Positions 7,749-14,904 of a DNA stretch of 64,000 bases are shown in pieces. Made by a program: the position numbers and the translations under genes. Source of the stretch: Actinomadura livida (lineage in GTDB: Bacteria; Actinomycetota; Actinomycetes; Streptosporangiales; Streptosporangiaceae). Numbering within the stretch: position 1 is the first letter of the stretch; every line of letters begins with the position of its first letter. Where the stretch lies: NCBI RefSeq assembly GCF_014648675.1, contig NZ_BMRO01000013.1:124001-188000 (forward strand), written 5' to 3'. The notes below the pieces were generated by a model. The model did not search any database and had not been told where the DNA came from. It saw only the letters and a program-made list of their open reading frames with translations.

Positions 7749-8108
7749 TCACAAGAACTCGGCCAGGGCCATGCCGCAGTAGGCGGCGCCGAGCCCGGCG
7801 GTGATCGAGATGACGGCGTTGAGGACGGCCTGGAGGCGGATGCCGTCTTCGGCCAGCCGCAGCGTCTCGTAGCCGAAGGTGGAGTAGGTGGTCAGCGCGC
7901 CGCAGAACCCGAACCCGGCCAGCGCCATGAGCCCTTGGCCGGCGGGCAGCGCGGCGAGCAGTCCCAGCAGCCCTGAACCGGAGACGTTGACGGTGAGGGT
8001 GCCCCACGGGAACGGGCCGCCGTGGCGGGCCTGCACCGCCCGGTCGACCAGGTACCGCAGCGGCGCCCCCACCGCCGCACCGGCCGCGACCAGCAGCACC
8101 GCGCTCAC
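7749..8108 (-). CDS. crcB: fluoride channel subunit CrcB/Fluc (second of pair)
   Basis: This 119-residue protein has four predicted membrane helices and the Fluc signatures: the conserved Asn in TLTVNVSGSGLLG and the TTYSTF segment in GFCGALTTYSTFGYE. Fluc dimers export fluoride passively. The start is GTG 8108, overlapping the stop of the upstream crcB by four bases (GTGA), so the two are translationally coupled. Two unlike CrcB proteins encoded in tandem usually form an antiparallel heterodimer. The frame is open far upstream in the other crcB gene, but that extension is a shadow. Confidence 0.92.
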   Translation of the reverse strand: MSAVLLVAAGAAVGAPLRYLVDRAVQARHGGPFPWGTLTVNVSGSGLLGLLAALPAGQGLMALAGFGFCGALTTYSTFGYETLRLAEDGIRLQAVLNAVISITAGLGAAYCGMALAEFL

Positions 8109-8584
8109 GACCGCCCCCCGCCACGGCGAAACGCCAGCCGGGTCAGCTTCGCCCCGGTGTAAACGGCCACCAGGGCTCCGGCCAGGGTGGCGGCGAGGTA
8201 CAGCAGCCCGGTACCGGCGGCGCCCGCCTCCAGGGAGGCTTGCGCCTCGATGACGTGCGTGGAGAACGTCGTGAACCCGCCCAGCACACCGACGCCCAGG
8301 AACGGCCGCACCAGCCGATGCGCCCGCCACACCTCGGTGATCGCGACCATCAGCACCCCGATCAGCAGGCACCCGGACACGTTGATGCCCCACGTCGCCC
8401 ACCCGAACGCGTCCGGACGATGGGGGAACGCCACGGTGATCTGGTAGCGCGCCAACGACCCGAGGACCCCGCCGGCCGAGATCGCGCCCAGCGTCGTCCA
8501 CGGCGCCCGCCGCAGCTCCGCGCGCTGCTGCGGCACCGCCAGATCGACATCTGGGTCGACAATGTGCGCGTCTTCGTCGGACAT
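8105..8584 (-). CDS. crcB: fluoride channel subunit CrcB/Fluc (first of pair)
   Basis: This 159-residue protein has a charged N-terminal tail of about 33 residues followed by four membrane helices. It carries GGVLGSLARYQ, the pore Asn in WGINVSGCLLIG and the signature GVGVLGGFTTFSTH. It is the upstream member of the crcB pair. The ATG at 8584 has GGGGAAGG a few bases upstream. I looked for a crcB (fluoride) riboswitch in the leader and saw none, so expression may be constitutive. Its longer N-terminus differs from its partner, as is common in heteromeric Fluc pairs. Confidence 0.92.
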   Translation of the reverse strand: MSDEDAHIVDPDVDLAVPQQRAELRRAPWTTLGAISAGGVLGSLARYQITVAFPHRPDAFGWATWGINVSGCLLIGVLMVAITEVWRAHRLVRPFLGVGVLGGFTTFSTHVIEAQASLEAGAAGTGLLYLAATLAGALVAVYTGAKLTRLAFRRGGGRS

Positions 8585-8634
8585 CAGCCTTCCCCTACCC
8601 GCATGACTCGATCATGGACGGTGCGGCCCGGTGG

Positions 8635-8850
8635 TCACCAGGTTGACGGGAAGAGCCGGTGCTTGAGGAGCCGGTCGACCTGAGCGGCGGCCGCCTCAGG
8701 GTCGCCGCAGAGGCACAGGTACCCGCGGCGCCCCCACTGCGCCTCGTGGTAGGCCCACGTGCGGCCGGGGGTGGCGAGGACGCTGACGACGATGCCGACG
8801 CCCTTGGTCGCCTGCGCGTGGACCCACAGCAGCGGGAGCGTAGGTCGCGG
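8635..8850 (-). pseudogene. C-terminal fragment of an unrecognised protein
   Basis: The last 70 or so codons before the stop at 8635 read like a genuine protein end (WVHAQATKGVGIVVSVLAT, then a Tyr/His/Gly-rich stretch and an Ala/Asp helix ending in LFPSTW). Further upstream the frame turns into Pro/Arg-rich noise that overlaps coding-looking sequence on the other strand. No start codon with a ribosome binding site precedes the coherent part. I read it as a gene end left by a rearrangement. The upstream border is approximate. Confidence 0.4.
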
Positions 8851-8868
8851 CGGCGGGAGGCGAGGCTT

Positions 8869-9081
8869 GATCGGGAGGTCGCTGACCTGTTGTCGGCCAG
8901 GGCGTTCATGGAGATCCGTTATCTGGCCGGGAACGTCCGGCGGAGGCCCGAGGGTTGGTCGCCGGAGGACGACCTGGAGCGGATCAGGTTGATCGCCGAC
9001 CTGTGCCACAACATGCCAGGGATTGCCAGGGCCGCCCGGCTGGCAGCCGTCTCGCCGGGGCGCACCCGTCAGCAGCCATGA
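8869..9081 (+). pseudogene. hypothetical protein fragment, possibly truncated at the 5' end
   Basis: This frame encodes about 70 coherent residues, including FMEIRYLAGNVRRRPEG and LERIRLIADLCHNMPG, helical and well balanced in composition. The first in-frame starts inside the coherent part are a TTG near 8902 and an ATG near 8920, neither with a clear ribosome binding site. Before about 8869 the frame becomes antisense noise of the fragment at 8635-8850. It is either a small gene starting late or the tail of a gene cut by the rearrangement. I do not recognise a domain. The 5' border is approximate. Confidence 0.4.
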
Positions 9082-9088
9082 CCGCGCA

Positions 9089-9289
9089 ATGACGGAACGG
9101 CCCATGGCATGGGTCTGGAACACCAGCGGCCCGGAAGGGCGCGCTTGGATGCTGCGCCACATCGAACACGCGGGGCTCCGCTGGACGCCACCGCCGCCGC
9201 TCCCGACTTACCGCAAGGGCCCTTCACCCATGACGTTGCGGCAGCGAGCCGGGGTGCTCCTGGGCCGCTGGCCCGTCTGCCGGTCCTGA
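9089..9289 (+). CDS. small hypothetical protein, possibly a fragment
   Basis: The ATG at 9089 opens a 66-codon frame whose first 30 residues (MTERPMAWVWNTSGPEGRAW and an HIEHAGLRW segment) look protein-like. The remainder is Pro-rich, and from 9224 it runs antisense into the 3' end of the PhyH gene. It starts eight bases after the stop of the preceding fragment, as a downstream gene in an operon would. No ribosome binding site is convincing. I cannot name a family. Confidence 0.3.
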   Translation: MTERPMAWVWNTSGPEGRAWMLRHIEHAGLRWTPPPPLPTYRKGPSPMTLRQRAGVLLGRWPVCRS

Positions 9290-10069
9290 CTGGGGGAGGG
9301 CTTGGGTGATTGCCTTTTCGACTGGGGAGGGGTGCTCCCCGGCGAGGTTGAGCCAGTTGGGTTTGGACGGGCTGAGCTTCGGCTGGCCTAGGAAGCGCGG
9401 GTGTTTTCCGGCGTGTGGTTGGCCGGCGTGCACTAGGAACGGGTGGCACAGGTAGACATCGCCTGCGCTGCCAGTGGCGTGGGCCGTGGGACGGTGTTTG
9501 GTGGCGGTGTCTGCTCGCTGGGCGAGTTCCCCGGCGTCCAGGCCATGCTCCCTCTCGGGTTCGAGGACGCGTGCGACGTCCAGGTGGGAACCGGGGCGCA
9601 ACCGGGTGGGTGCGTCGTCCTCCCCGACGTCCGAGAGTAGGAAGAACATCAGCAGCGCACGCTCCCTGGACGCGACGTTCGCGCGCCAGGTCATGTAGTC
9701 GTCCGGCGCGGAGTCGGGGCCGGGGTAGCTCACGTCGACGTGCCAGCCGTCAACGACGGCCGGTTCGTCTCCGGGGAAGCGGATCACGAACCCGCCCAGG
9801 GTGGTGCGAGGGCTCCAACGGCCCTTCCCCACCAGGACGTCGAACGCGGCATGAAGGTGGGGCGTGTTGGCGGCGGCCACGAACGGCGCCTGAGCGTAGT
9901 CCGGGCGCGCCGCCACTGGACGTGGCCACGTGGCCGGTTCACGGGGGTCGGCGCCGAGGTCCCGCCAGATGATCGCGCGGCACTCGTCCGCGACCTCCCG
10001 AGGGAACGCGCCCTCGATCCGGACGAAGCCGTCCTCGATGAACGCCTGCACCTGCGCGCCGCCAAGCAT
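9224..10069 (-). CDS. phytanoyl-CoA dioxygenase (PhyH)-family Fe(II)/2-oxoglutarate oxygenase
   Basis: This 281-residue protein has the iron triad of the PhyH family: WHVDVS (HxD, near residue 108) and LVHAGQPH (distal His, near residue 210), followed by PRFLGQP, whose Arg would bind 2-oxoglutarate. Such enzymes hydroxylate diverse small molecules and lipids; the substrate is unknown. ATG 10069 begins at the natural family start, and the in-frame extension through the palindrome to 10192 is rejected. The gene lies 66 bases downstream of a perfect 64-bp palindrome and the HxlR regulator gene, suggesting control from there. Confidence 0.85.
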   Translation of the reverse strand: MLGGAQVQAFIEDGFVRIEGAFPREVADECRAIIWRDLGADPREPATWPRPVAARPDYAQAPFVAAANTPHLHAAFDVLVGKGRWSPRTTLGGFVIRFPGDEPAVVDGWHVDVSYPGPDSAPDDYMTWRANVASRERALLMFFLLSDVGEDDAPTRLRPGSHLDVARVLEPEREHGLDAGELAQRADTATKHRPTAHATGSAGDVYLCHPFLVHAGQPHAGKHPRFLGQPKLSPSKPNWLNLAGEHPSPVEKAITQALPQSGPADGPAAQEHPGSLPQRHG

Positions 10070-10135
10070 GATCAAACGATGCACGCGGAAGCGCCGCAGT
10101 CGCCAACCATTATCAGCAGGCCGACCGCGCCAAGA

Positions 10136-10199
10136 CGTTGACTTGCGGCGTGTTGTTGTTATGGAGCGCTCCATAACAACAACACGCCGCAAGTCAACG
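10136..10199. repeat. perfect 64-bp palindrome between hxlR-type gene and PhyH gene
   Basis: The two 32-base arms are exact reverse complements with no spacer; the centre is between 10167 and 10168 (ATGGAGC|GCTCCAT). The palindrome begins three bases after the stop of the HxlR gene on the minus strand. Each arm holds a TTGACT hexamer and, after 16 bases, TATGGA, so promoter-like elements face both ways. It could be an operator, a bidirectional promoter or a strong terminator; a U-tract is absent. Confidence 0.85.
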
Positions 10200-10201
10200 A
10201 C

Positions 10202-10558
10202 CTATGGGTCGGGTTGGGGGTTTCCGTGGGTGGGGGTGATGGCTAGGGTGCGCATGCGGTGTTCGGCCCAGTTGCCCAAGGGGGTCAGGGCCGCGTGGAG
10301 GGCGGCGCCTTCGTCGGTCAGCTCGTATTCGACTCGGGGCGGGGTCTCGTCGAAGACGGTGCGGCGGACGATTCCGTCCGCCTCAAGCTCGCGCAGTTGC
10401 TGGGTGAGCACCTTCTCGCTGACGCCGGGAAGGCTGCGGCGCAACTCGCCGAATCGGTGGAGCCGCTCGTCCAGCGCCCACAGGATCAGCGCTTTCCACT
10501 TGCCGCCGACGACGTCCATCGCGGCGTCGAGGGCACAGATGTAGGGCGGGTTGCGCAT
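10202..10558 (-). CDS. HxlR-family winged-helix transcriptional regulator
   Basis: This 118-residue protein shows the whole HxlR core: the Cys near the N-terminus (PYICALDAAMDVVGGKWKAL), then FGELRRSLPGVSEKVLTQQL as the recognition region, and the wing ending in VEYELTDEGAAL. HxlR regulators sense electrophiles, oxidants or metabolites, often through that N-terminal Cys. The gene lies downstream of the reductase gene on the same strand (48-base gap) and upstream of the PhyH gene, so it is part of a three-gene unit rather than in the usual divergent arrangement. Confidence 0.93.
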   Translation of the reverse strand: MRNPPYICALDAAMDVVGGKWKALILWALDERLHRFGELRRSLPGVSEKVLTQQLRELEADGIVRRTVFDETPPRVEYELTDEGAALHAALTPLGNWAEHRMRTLAITPTHGNPQPDP

Positions 10559-10606
10559 TTCCCCGATGGTAGTCGCGATGCCCCGCCCTGCAGCTGTGCG
10601 TCCGGG

Positions 10607-11407
10607 TCAGGCGGTGGCGCGACGCATCTCCCAGAGTGAGGCGCGCAGGTGTCCGGCCAGGTCGCCTGGTACCCCCGCCTCCTCGGACGTGGAGATCATC
10701 GTCTCCAGGCCGGTCGCCTGCATCTCGGCGTTGGACTCGTCCGGGTCGACGTCGGCGAACATGAGCGGGAGCATCTGCTCCATCCACGGCTGGAGCACCT
10801 CGCGCGTGAACGTCTCCACGTCGCCGCCTTCCGCGTGGACCAACGCAGCGGCGTGGCTCACCCCGGCGATCATGCCGTACATGCCGCTCAGCGCGCCCAT
10901 GTCGTACAGCGCCGCGTAACCGTGGTCCTCGCCCACCCAGTGCGGACGGGCGAGGGGCGCGAGCGCGGGGGCCACGCGGTCGAACAGGTCGCGCGGGCCG
11001 CTGTAGAGGATGACGGCTTCGTCCGTTCCCACCGCCGGAGGTACGGCCAGGATGCCGCCGGCGAGGAAGCGCACCCCGTGCTTCTCAAGCCATCCGGCGA
11101 GTTCGCGGGCCTGCCGTGCTGAGCCGCTGGTGAGGTTGACGAGCGTCCTGCCGGTCAACTTCCCTATGGCCGGTGCCAGCGTTTCGCGGACGCTGGCGTC
11201 GTCCAGGAGGCACGCGATCGTGAGGTCGCTCGCCTCGATCGCCTCTTCCGGGCTCGGCGCCTCCCGTGCACCGCGTGCGGAGAGGTCGCCAGCCTTTCCG
11301 GGTGTGCGGTTCCAGACCGTCACCTCGTGGCCGGCCTTGAGGAGCGTGCTCGCGAGCGCGCGGCCCATGCTTCCTAGACCGAGAACGCTGATTCGTTGCG
11401 TGTTCAT
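10607..11407 (-). CDS. NAD(P)-dependent beta-hydroxyacid dehydrogenase/imine-reductase-like protein
   Basis: This 266-residue protein has an N-terminal NAD-binding domain (VLGLGSMGRALASTLLKAGH, then VWNRTPGKA, whose Arg suggests NADP) and a helical C-terminal domain. The C-terminal half, with ALYDMGALSGMYGMIAGVSHA, resembles imine reductases more than 3-hydroxyisobutyrate dehydrogenases. The ATG at 11407 is followed directly by the first beta strand; the upstream in-frame extension is not convincing. It probably reduces a small carbonyl or imine compound. It heads the cluster reductase, HxlR regulator, PhyH oxygenase. Confidence 0.85.
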   Translation of the reverse strand: MNTQRISVLGLGSMGRALASTLLKAGHEVTVWNRTPGKAGDLSARGAREAPSPEEAIEASDLTIACLLDDASVRETLAPAIGKLTGRTLVNLTSGSARQARELAGWLEKHGVRFLAGGILAVPPAVGTDEAVILYSGPRDLFDRVAPALAPLARPHWVGEDHGYAALYDMGALSGMYGMIAGVSHAAALVHAEGGDVETFTREVLQPWMEQMLPLMFADVDPDESNAEMQATGLETMISTSEEAGVPGDLAGHLRASLWEMRRATA

Positions 11408-11589
11408 GTGTCCACTGTTCAGCGGGCCGGGACGTGCCACAAGAACGCACTTTGAAGTGGGTGGTTACCTGAAAGTCAGTGACCCCCGTGGGGGCTGGGG
11501 CGTGACCGATCAGGAATGAAGAAGCCGCCTTGACCTGGGAACTCTTAGGTTTGTTGTCGAGGACATCGACCGATTGGCGGAGGTAGACG

Positions 11590-12045
11590 GTGGCGCAGGG
11601 GCAGAAGGAGAAGGCGGGCGGGCCCGGGGCGTTTTCGCGGTGGATGCAGCATCGGGCCAATGCGCGGATGAACCGCAAAGTCCGCAAGGGGCGCGGCTCG
11701 TTCATGGGCATGGACGTCCTGATCCTGCACACGGTGGGCAAGCGGAGCGGGGAGCCTCGGGAGACGCCGGTGGCGTGGTTCCCCGACGAGGAAGGCGCAC
11801 GGCTGATCGTGGCGTCGGGTGGGGGCAGCCAGAACCCGGACTGGTTCGTCAATCTGATGGCGCACGCCGACCGGGCGTCCATGGAGCTGCCCGGAGGCGA
11901 AGCCGTTCCGGTGACACCGCAGCGGCTCGAAGGCGCCGACCGTGCGGAGGCGTGGCAGCGCATCGCCGCCGCCCAGCCGCGTATCGCGAAGTACCAGAGC
12001 AAGTCCGAGCGGGAGTACCCGGTGGTGCGCCTCACCCCGCGATGA
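11590..12045 (+). CDS. deazaflavin (F420)-dependent nitroreductase-family oxidoreductase (Ddn-like)
   Basis: This 151-residue protein is a split beta-barrel of the Ddn/FDOR-A type. It contains LILHTVGKRSGEPRETPV, the family hallmark, followed by ASGGGSQNPDWFVNL, which forms the F420 pocket in relatives. Such enzymes reduce quinones, nitro compounds or other electrophiles with F420H2; the natural substrate is unknown. The start is GTG 11590 behind a strong GGAGG. It is transcribed away from the reductase gene and converges on the histidine kinase remnant. F420 use is consistent with an actinomycete. Confidence 0.9.
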   Translation: MAQGQKEKAGGPGAFSRWMQHRANARMNRKVRKGRGSFMGMDVLILHTVGKRSGEPRETPVAWFPDEEGARLIVASGGGSQNPDWFVNLMAHADRASMELPGGEAVPVTPQRLEGADRAEAWQRIAAAQPRIAKYQSKSEREYPVVRLTPR

Positions 12046-12087
12046 AACCGGCGGCCGCACGTGCCGCATGCTCGACGTTGCAGCGCC

Positions 12088-13098
12088 TTACCGAGGTTGG
12101 GATAGGGGCAAGCGCAGGACGAAGCAGGCCCCTGGGTGGTGGCTGGGTTCGACGGTGAGGGTGCCGTTGTGAACCTTGGCTATATGGCGGCTGATCGGCA
12201 GGCCGAGTCCGGTGCCGCTGGGGTCGAGCTCGCGGGAGGACTTCAGGCGGACGAAACGTTCGAAGACCTTCTCGCGCTGGTCGGGTGGGATGCCGTCCCC
12301 GTCGTCGGCGACTTCCAGTTCGGCGGCGGTGCCTTGGGTGCTGCGCCCGACCCTGACCTTGATCCAGGTTGCGGCGTGGCGGTCGGCGTTGTCGAGCAGG
12401 TTGGCCAGGACGCGGCAGATGAGGCCCCGGTCGCAGTCGACGGTCAGGTGTTCGCGCAGGTCCGAGGTGATGGGGACGCGGCCGGACGGACGGTGCCGGA
12501 GTTCGGCGTCGACCAGGTCGGTCAGGTCGGTGGACTGCATGTGGAGGGGCTCGCCGGAGTCCAGGCGGCTCAGCTCGACCAGGTCGGTCAGGATGGCGTG
12601 CTGGCGGTCCACCGCGGCCAGCGTGTCGTGGGCGACCTGCGGCCAGTCGACCTCCTCGGGGTACATGAGGGCTTCCTCAAGGCCGAGGCGGATCCCGGCC
12701 AGCGGGCTGCGCATGTCATGGGACGCCGCGGAGGTGAACTGCCGCAGGTCGGTGACGGTGGCCTCCAGGCTGTCCAGGGTGGAGTTCAGCGTCTGGACCA
12801 TGGCCCGGAACTCCTGGTGGTCGGGCACCGGGACCCGCCGGCTCAGGTCGGTGGCGGTGATCTCGGCGAACTCCCTGCGCACCTGCTCGACCGGGGTCAG
12901 CGCCCGGACCGTCGAACGGTAGGCGACCCCGAACGCCGCCGCGGTCGCCAGCACCGTGGCCGTGGCCGCGGCCAGCGCACTGCGCCGCGAGGCGTACCAG
13001 GGGATCTCCGGGGACGCGATGTACACCAGCAGCGGACCGCGCCCGTAGCGGTGGCGATGCGCCTTGGGCTCGATGTGAACCGCCAGGACCTTCAAGCG
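12088..13098 (-). pseudogene. sensor histidine kinase, 5'-truncated
   Basis: Reading leftwards from about 13098, the frame shows the end of an extracytoplasmic region, one membrane helix, a HAMP-like linker, the H-box AASHDMRSPLAG, the N-box ANLLDNADRH, the G1 box DDGDGIP, and the G2 box GTGLGLPI before the TAA at 12088. A complete member would have another 100 or more N-terminal residues with a first membrane helix, and normally a response regulator gene upstream. Both are missing: the sequence runs straight into the control region of the ABC exporter. A late GTG within the frame could still give a one-helix kinase. I treat it as a remnant; the 5' border is approximate. Confidence 0.7.
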
Positions 13099-13115
13099 CC
13101 CGCAGAGGGAGGCCG

Positions 13116-13148
13116 TGAAACCGGGGTGAAAGCCGGTTGAAGGCGGGC
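13116..13148 (+). promoter_or_regulatory. three 11-bp direct repeats upstream of the exporter, SARP-box-like
   Basis: TGAAACCGGGG, TGAAAGCCGGT and TGAAGGCGGGC follow each other without gap. Direct heptamers at an 11-bp period are the known binding layout of SARP regulators next to target promoters. The array ends 17 bases before the ATG of the ABC ATPase. An inverted AACCGG/CCGGTT (13119-13124 and 13133-13138) overlaps it and offers an alternative reading as a dyad operator. Confidence 0.5.
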
Positions 13149-13165
13149 GGCCGCACCCTCCGTAC

Positions 13166-14122
13166 ATGAAAACGGAAGCACGGCAAACGGCCATATACGC
13201 GGCCGGCCTCAGGAAGGCGTTCGGGGAGAAGGCCGTCCTCGACGGGATCGATCTGGACGTGCAGCGCGGCACGGTCTTCGCGCTGCTCGGCCCGAACGGC
13301 GCGGGCAAGACCACGATGGTGCGGATCCTGTCCACGCTGATCCCCGCGGACGCGGGGGAGGCGCGGATCGCGGGACGCGATCTCGTCCAGGACCCTGACG
13401 GGGTGCGCAGGGCGATCGGCGTGACCGGGCAGTACTCGGCGGTGGACGGGCTGCTCACCGGCCGGGAGAACCTCGTCCTGATGGCGGACCTGCACCGGCT
13501 GGGCAAAGCCCCCGGGCGCAGGGCCGCCGACGAGCTGCTGGAGCGGCTCGACCTGGCGGACGCCGCGAACAGGACGGCCGCCACGTACTCCGGCGGAATG
13601 CGGCGGCGCCTCGACATCGCGATGACGCTCATCGGGAACCCGCGGATCATCTTCCTGGACGAGCCGACGACCGGGCTCGACCCGCGGAGCCGCCGCACGA
13701 TGTGGGAGATCATCCGCGGGCTGGTCAGGGGCGGCGTGACGATCTTCCTGACGACGCAGTACCTGGAGGAGGCCGACCACCTCGCCGACCGGATCGCGGT
13801 GCTCGACGGCGGCCGGCTCGTCGCCGAGGGGACGGCGGACGAGCTGAAGCGCCTGGTCCCCGGCGGGCACGTCCGGCTCCGGTTCGACGGCCCCGCGGAG
13901 CTCGACGCGGCGGCGCGGACGCTCGGCGCGGTGACGCGGGACGACGCGGCGCTCACCCTGCAGGTGCCGGGCGACGGCAGCGTCCGGTCGCTGCGGGCGC
14001 TGCTCGGCCGGCTGGAGGACGCGTCGATCGAGGTCGGCGAGCTGTCCGTGCACACGCCCGGCCTGGACGACGTCTTCCTCGCCCTCACCGGGCGTCCCGA
14101 GAACGCGGCGGTCGCGCGATGA
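13166..14122 (+). CDS. DrrA-like ABC transporter ATP-binding protein
   Basis: This 318-residue ATPase carries Walker A (LGPNGAGKTTMV, residues about 41-52), the ABC signature YSGGMRRRLDIAM (about 141), Walker B IIFLDEPTTGLDP (about 162), and the long C-terminal extension typical of daunorubicin-resistance (DrrA) proteins. With the permease encoded next, it would drive export of a hydrophobic compound or lipid. The stop overlaps the permease start (ATGA). An array of 11-bp repeats lies directly upstream. No biosynthetic genes for a drug are near, so the substrate is unknown. Confidence 0.93.
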   Translation: MKTEARQTAIYAAGLRKAFGEKAVLDGIDLDVQRGTVFALLGPNGAGKTTMVRILSTLIPADAGEARIAGRDLVQDPDGVRRAIGVTGQYSAVDGLLTGRENLVLMADLHRLGKAPGRRAADELLERLDLADAANRTAATYSGGMRRRLDIAMTLIGNPRIIFLDEPTTGLDPRSRRTMWEIIRGLVRGGVTIFLTTQYLEEADHLADRIAVLDGGRLVAEGTADELKRLVPGGHVRLRFDGPAELDAAARTLGAVTRDDAALTLQVPGDGSVRSLRALLGRLEDASIEVGELSVHTPGLDDVFLALTGRPENAAVAR

Positions 14123-14904
14123 CGGCGCTCGGGCGGGCGGCGGCGGACTCCGCGACGATGCTGCGCCGCAACCTGCGGCACGCGCTGCGCTACCCGTCGC
14201 TGTCCGTCGGCACGATGATGGTGCCGGTCTTCATCATGCTGCTGTTCGTCGGCGTGTTCGGCAACGCGCTCGGCGCGGGCGTCGGCGGGGCGGCGAGCGG
14301 CGGCTACATCGGCTACGTGGCGCCGGGCATCATCCTGATGGCCGTCGCGTCCGGGTGCATGACGACGTCGGTGTCGGTCTCCCTGGACATGACCGAGGGC
14401 ATCATCGACCGGTTCCGGACGATGCCGATCGCGCGGGCGTCGCTGCTCACCGGGCACGTGGCCGGCAGCATGATCCAGACGGTGCTCAGCACGGCCGCCG
14501 TGATCGGCCTCGCGGTGGCGCTCGGCTTCCGGACGAGCGGAAGCGTCCTCGACTGGCTCGCCGCGATCGCCCTGCTGATGCTGCTCACGTTCGCGCTGAC
14601 GTGGGTGGCGGTCGCGCTGGGGCTGCTGGCGAAGAACCCGGAGGGCGCCAGCAACTCGCCGCTGATCATCCAGTTCCTGCCGTTCGTCGGCAGCGCCATC
14701 GTCCCGCCGGAGTCGATGCCGGCGGGGGTGCGGTGGTTCGCCGAGTACCAGCCGTTCACGCCGGTCAACGAGACGCTGCGGGGGCTGCTGGCCGGCACGC
14801 CGAGCGGGCGGGACGCGGTGGTCTCGATCGCGTGGTGCGCCGGGCTCGCCATCGCCGGCTACGCCTGCTCGAAGGCGCTGTTCAACCGGAAGGCGCCGCG
14901 CTGA
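14119..14904 (+). CDS. DrrB-like ABC-2 type permease
   Basis: This 261-residue integral membrane protein has about six hydrophobic helices and the ABC-2 coupling segment EGIIDRFRTMPIARASLL before residue 110. A conserved FLPFVGSAIVPPESMP stretch precedes the C-terminal helix. It pairs with the ATPase encoded just upstream, with which its start codon overlaps. Its last 23 bases overlap the 3' end of the convergent SARP-type regulator gene. It most likely forms a homodimeric pore for export of a hydrophobic substrate. Confidence 0.92.
   Translation: MTALGRAAADSATMLRRNLRHALRYPSLSVGTMMVPVFIMLLFVGVFGNALGAGVGGAASGGYIGYVAPGIILMAVASGCMTTSVSVSLDMTEGIIDRFRTMPIARASLLTGHVAGSMIQTVLSTAAVIGLAVALGFRTSGSVLDWLAAIALLMLLTFALTWVAVALGLLAKNPEGASNSPLIIQFLPFVGSAIVPPESMPAGVRWFAEYQPFTPVNETLRGLLAGTPSGRDAVVSIAWCAGLAIAGYACSKALFNRKAPR

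Noticed and set aside
8585..8640. Fluoride riboswitch ahead of the crcB pair
   Set aside because: I looked for the conserved crcB-motif pseudoknot elements in the leader and found none; the leader is also too short.
10136..10199. Palindrome as an insertion-sequence end
   Set aside because: No transposase gene, no second copy and no flanking target duplication are visible.
13099..14457. Long minus-strand extension of the histidine kinase frame through the exporter genes
   Set aside because: It is antisense to the well-supported ATPase and permease genes, Arg/Pro/Ser-rich, and has no domain; it only reflects high GC.
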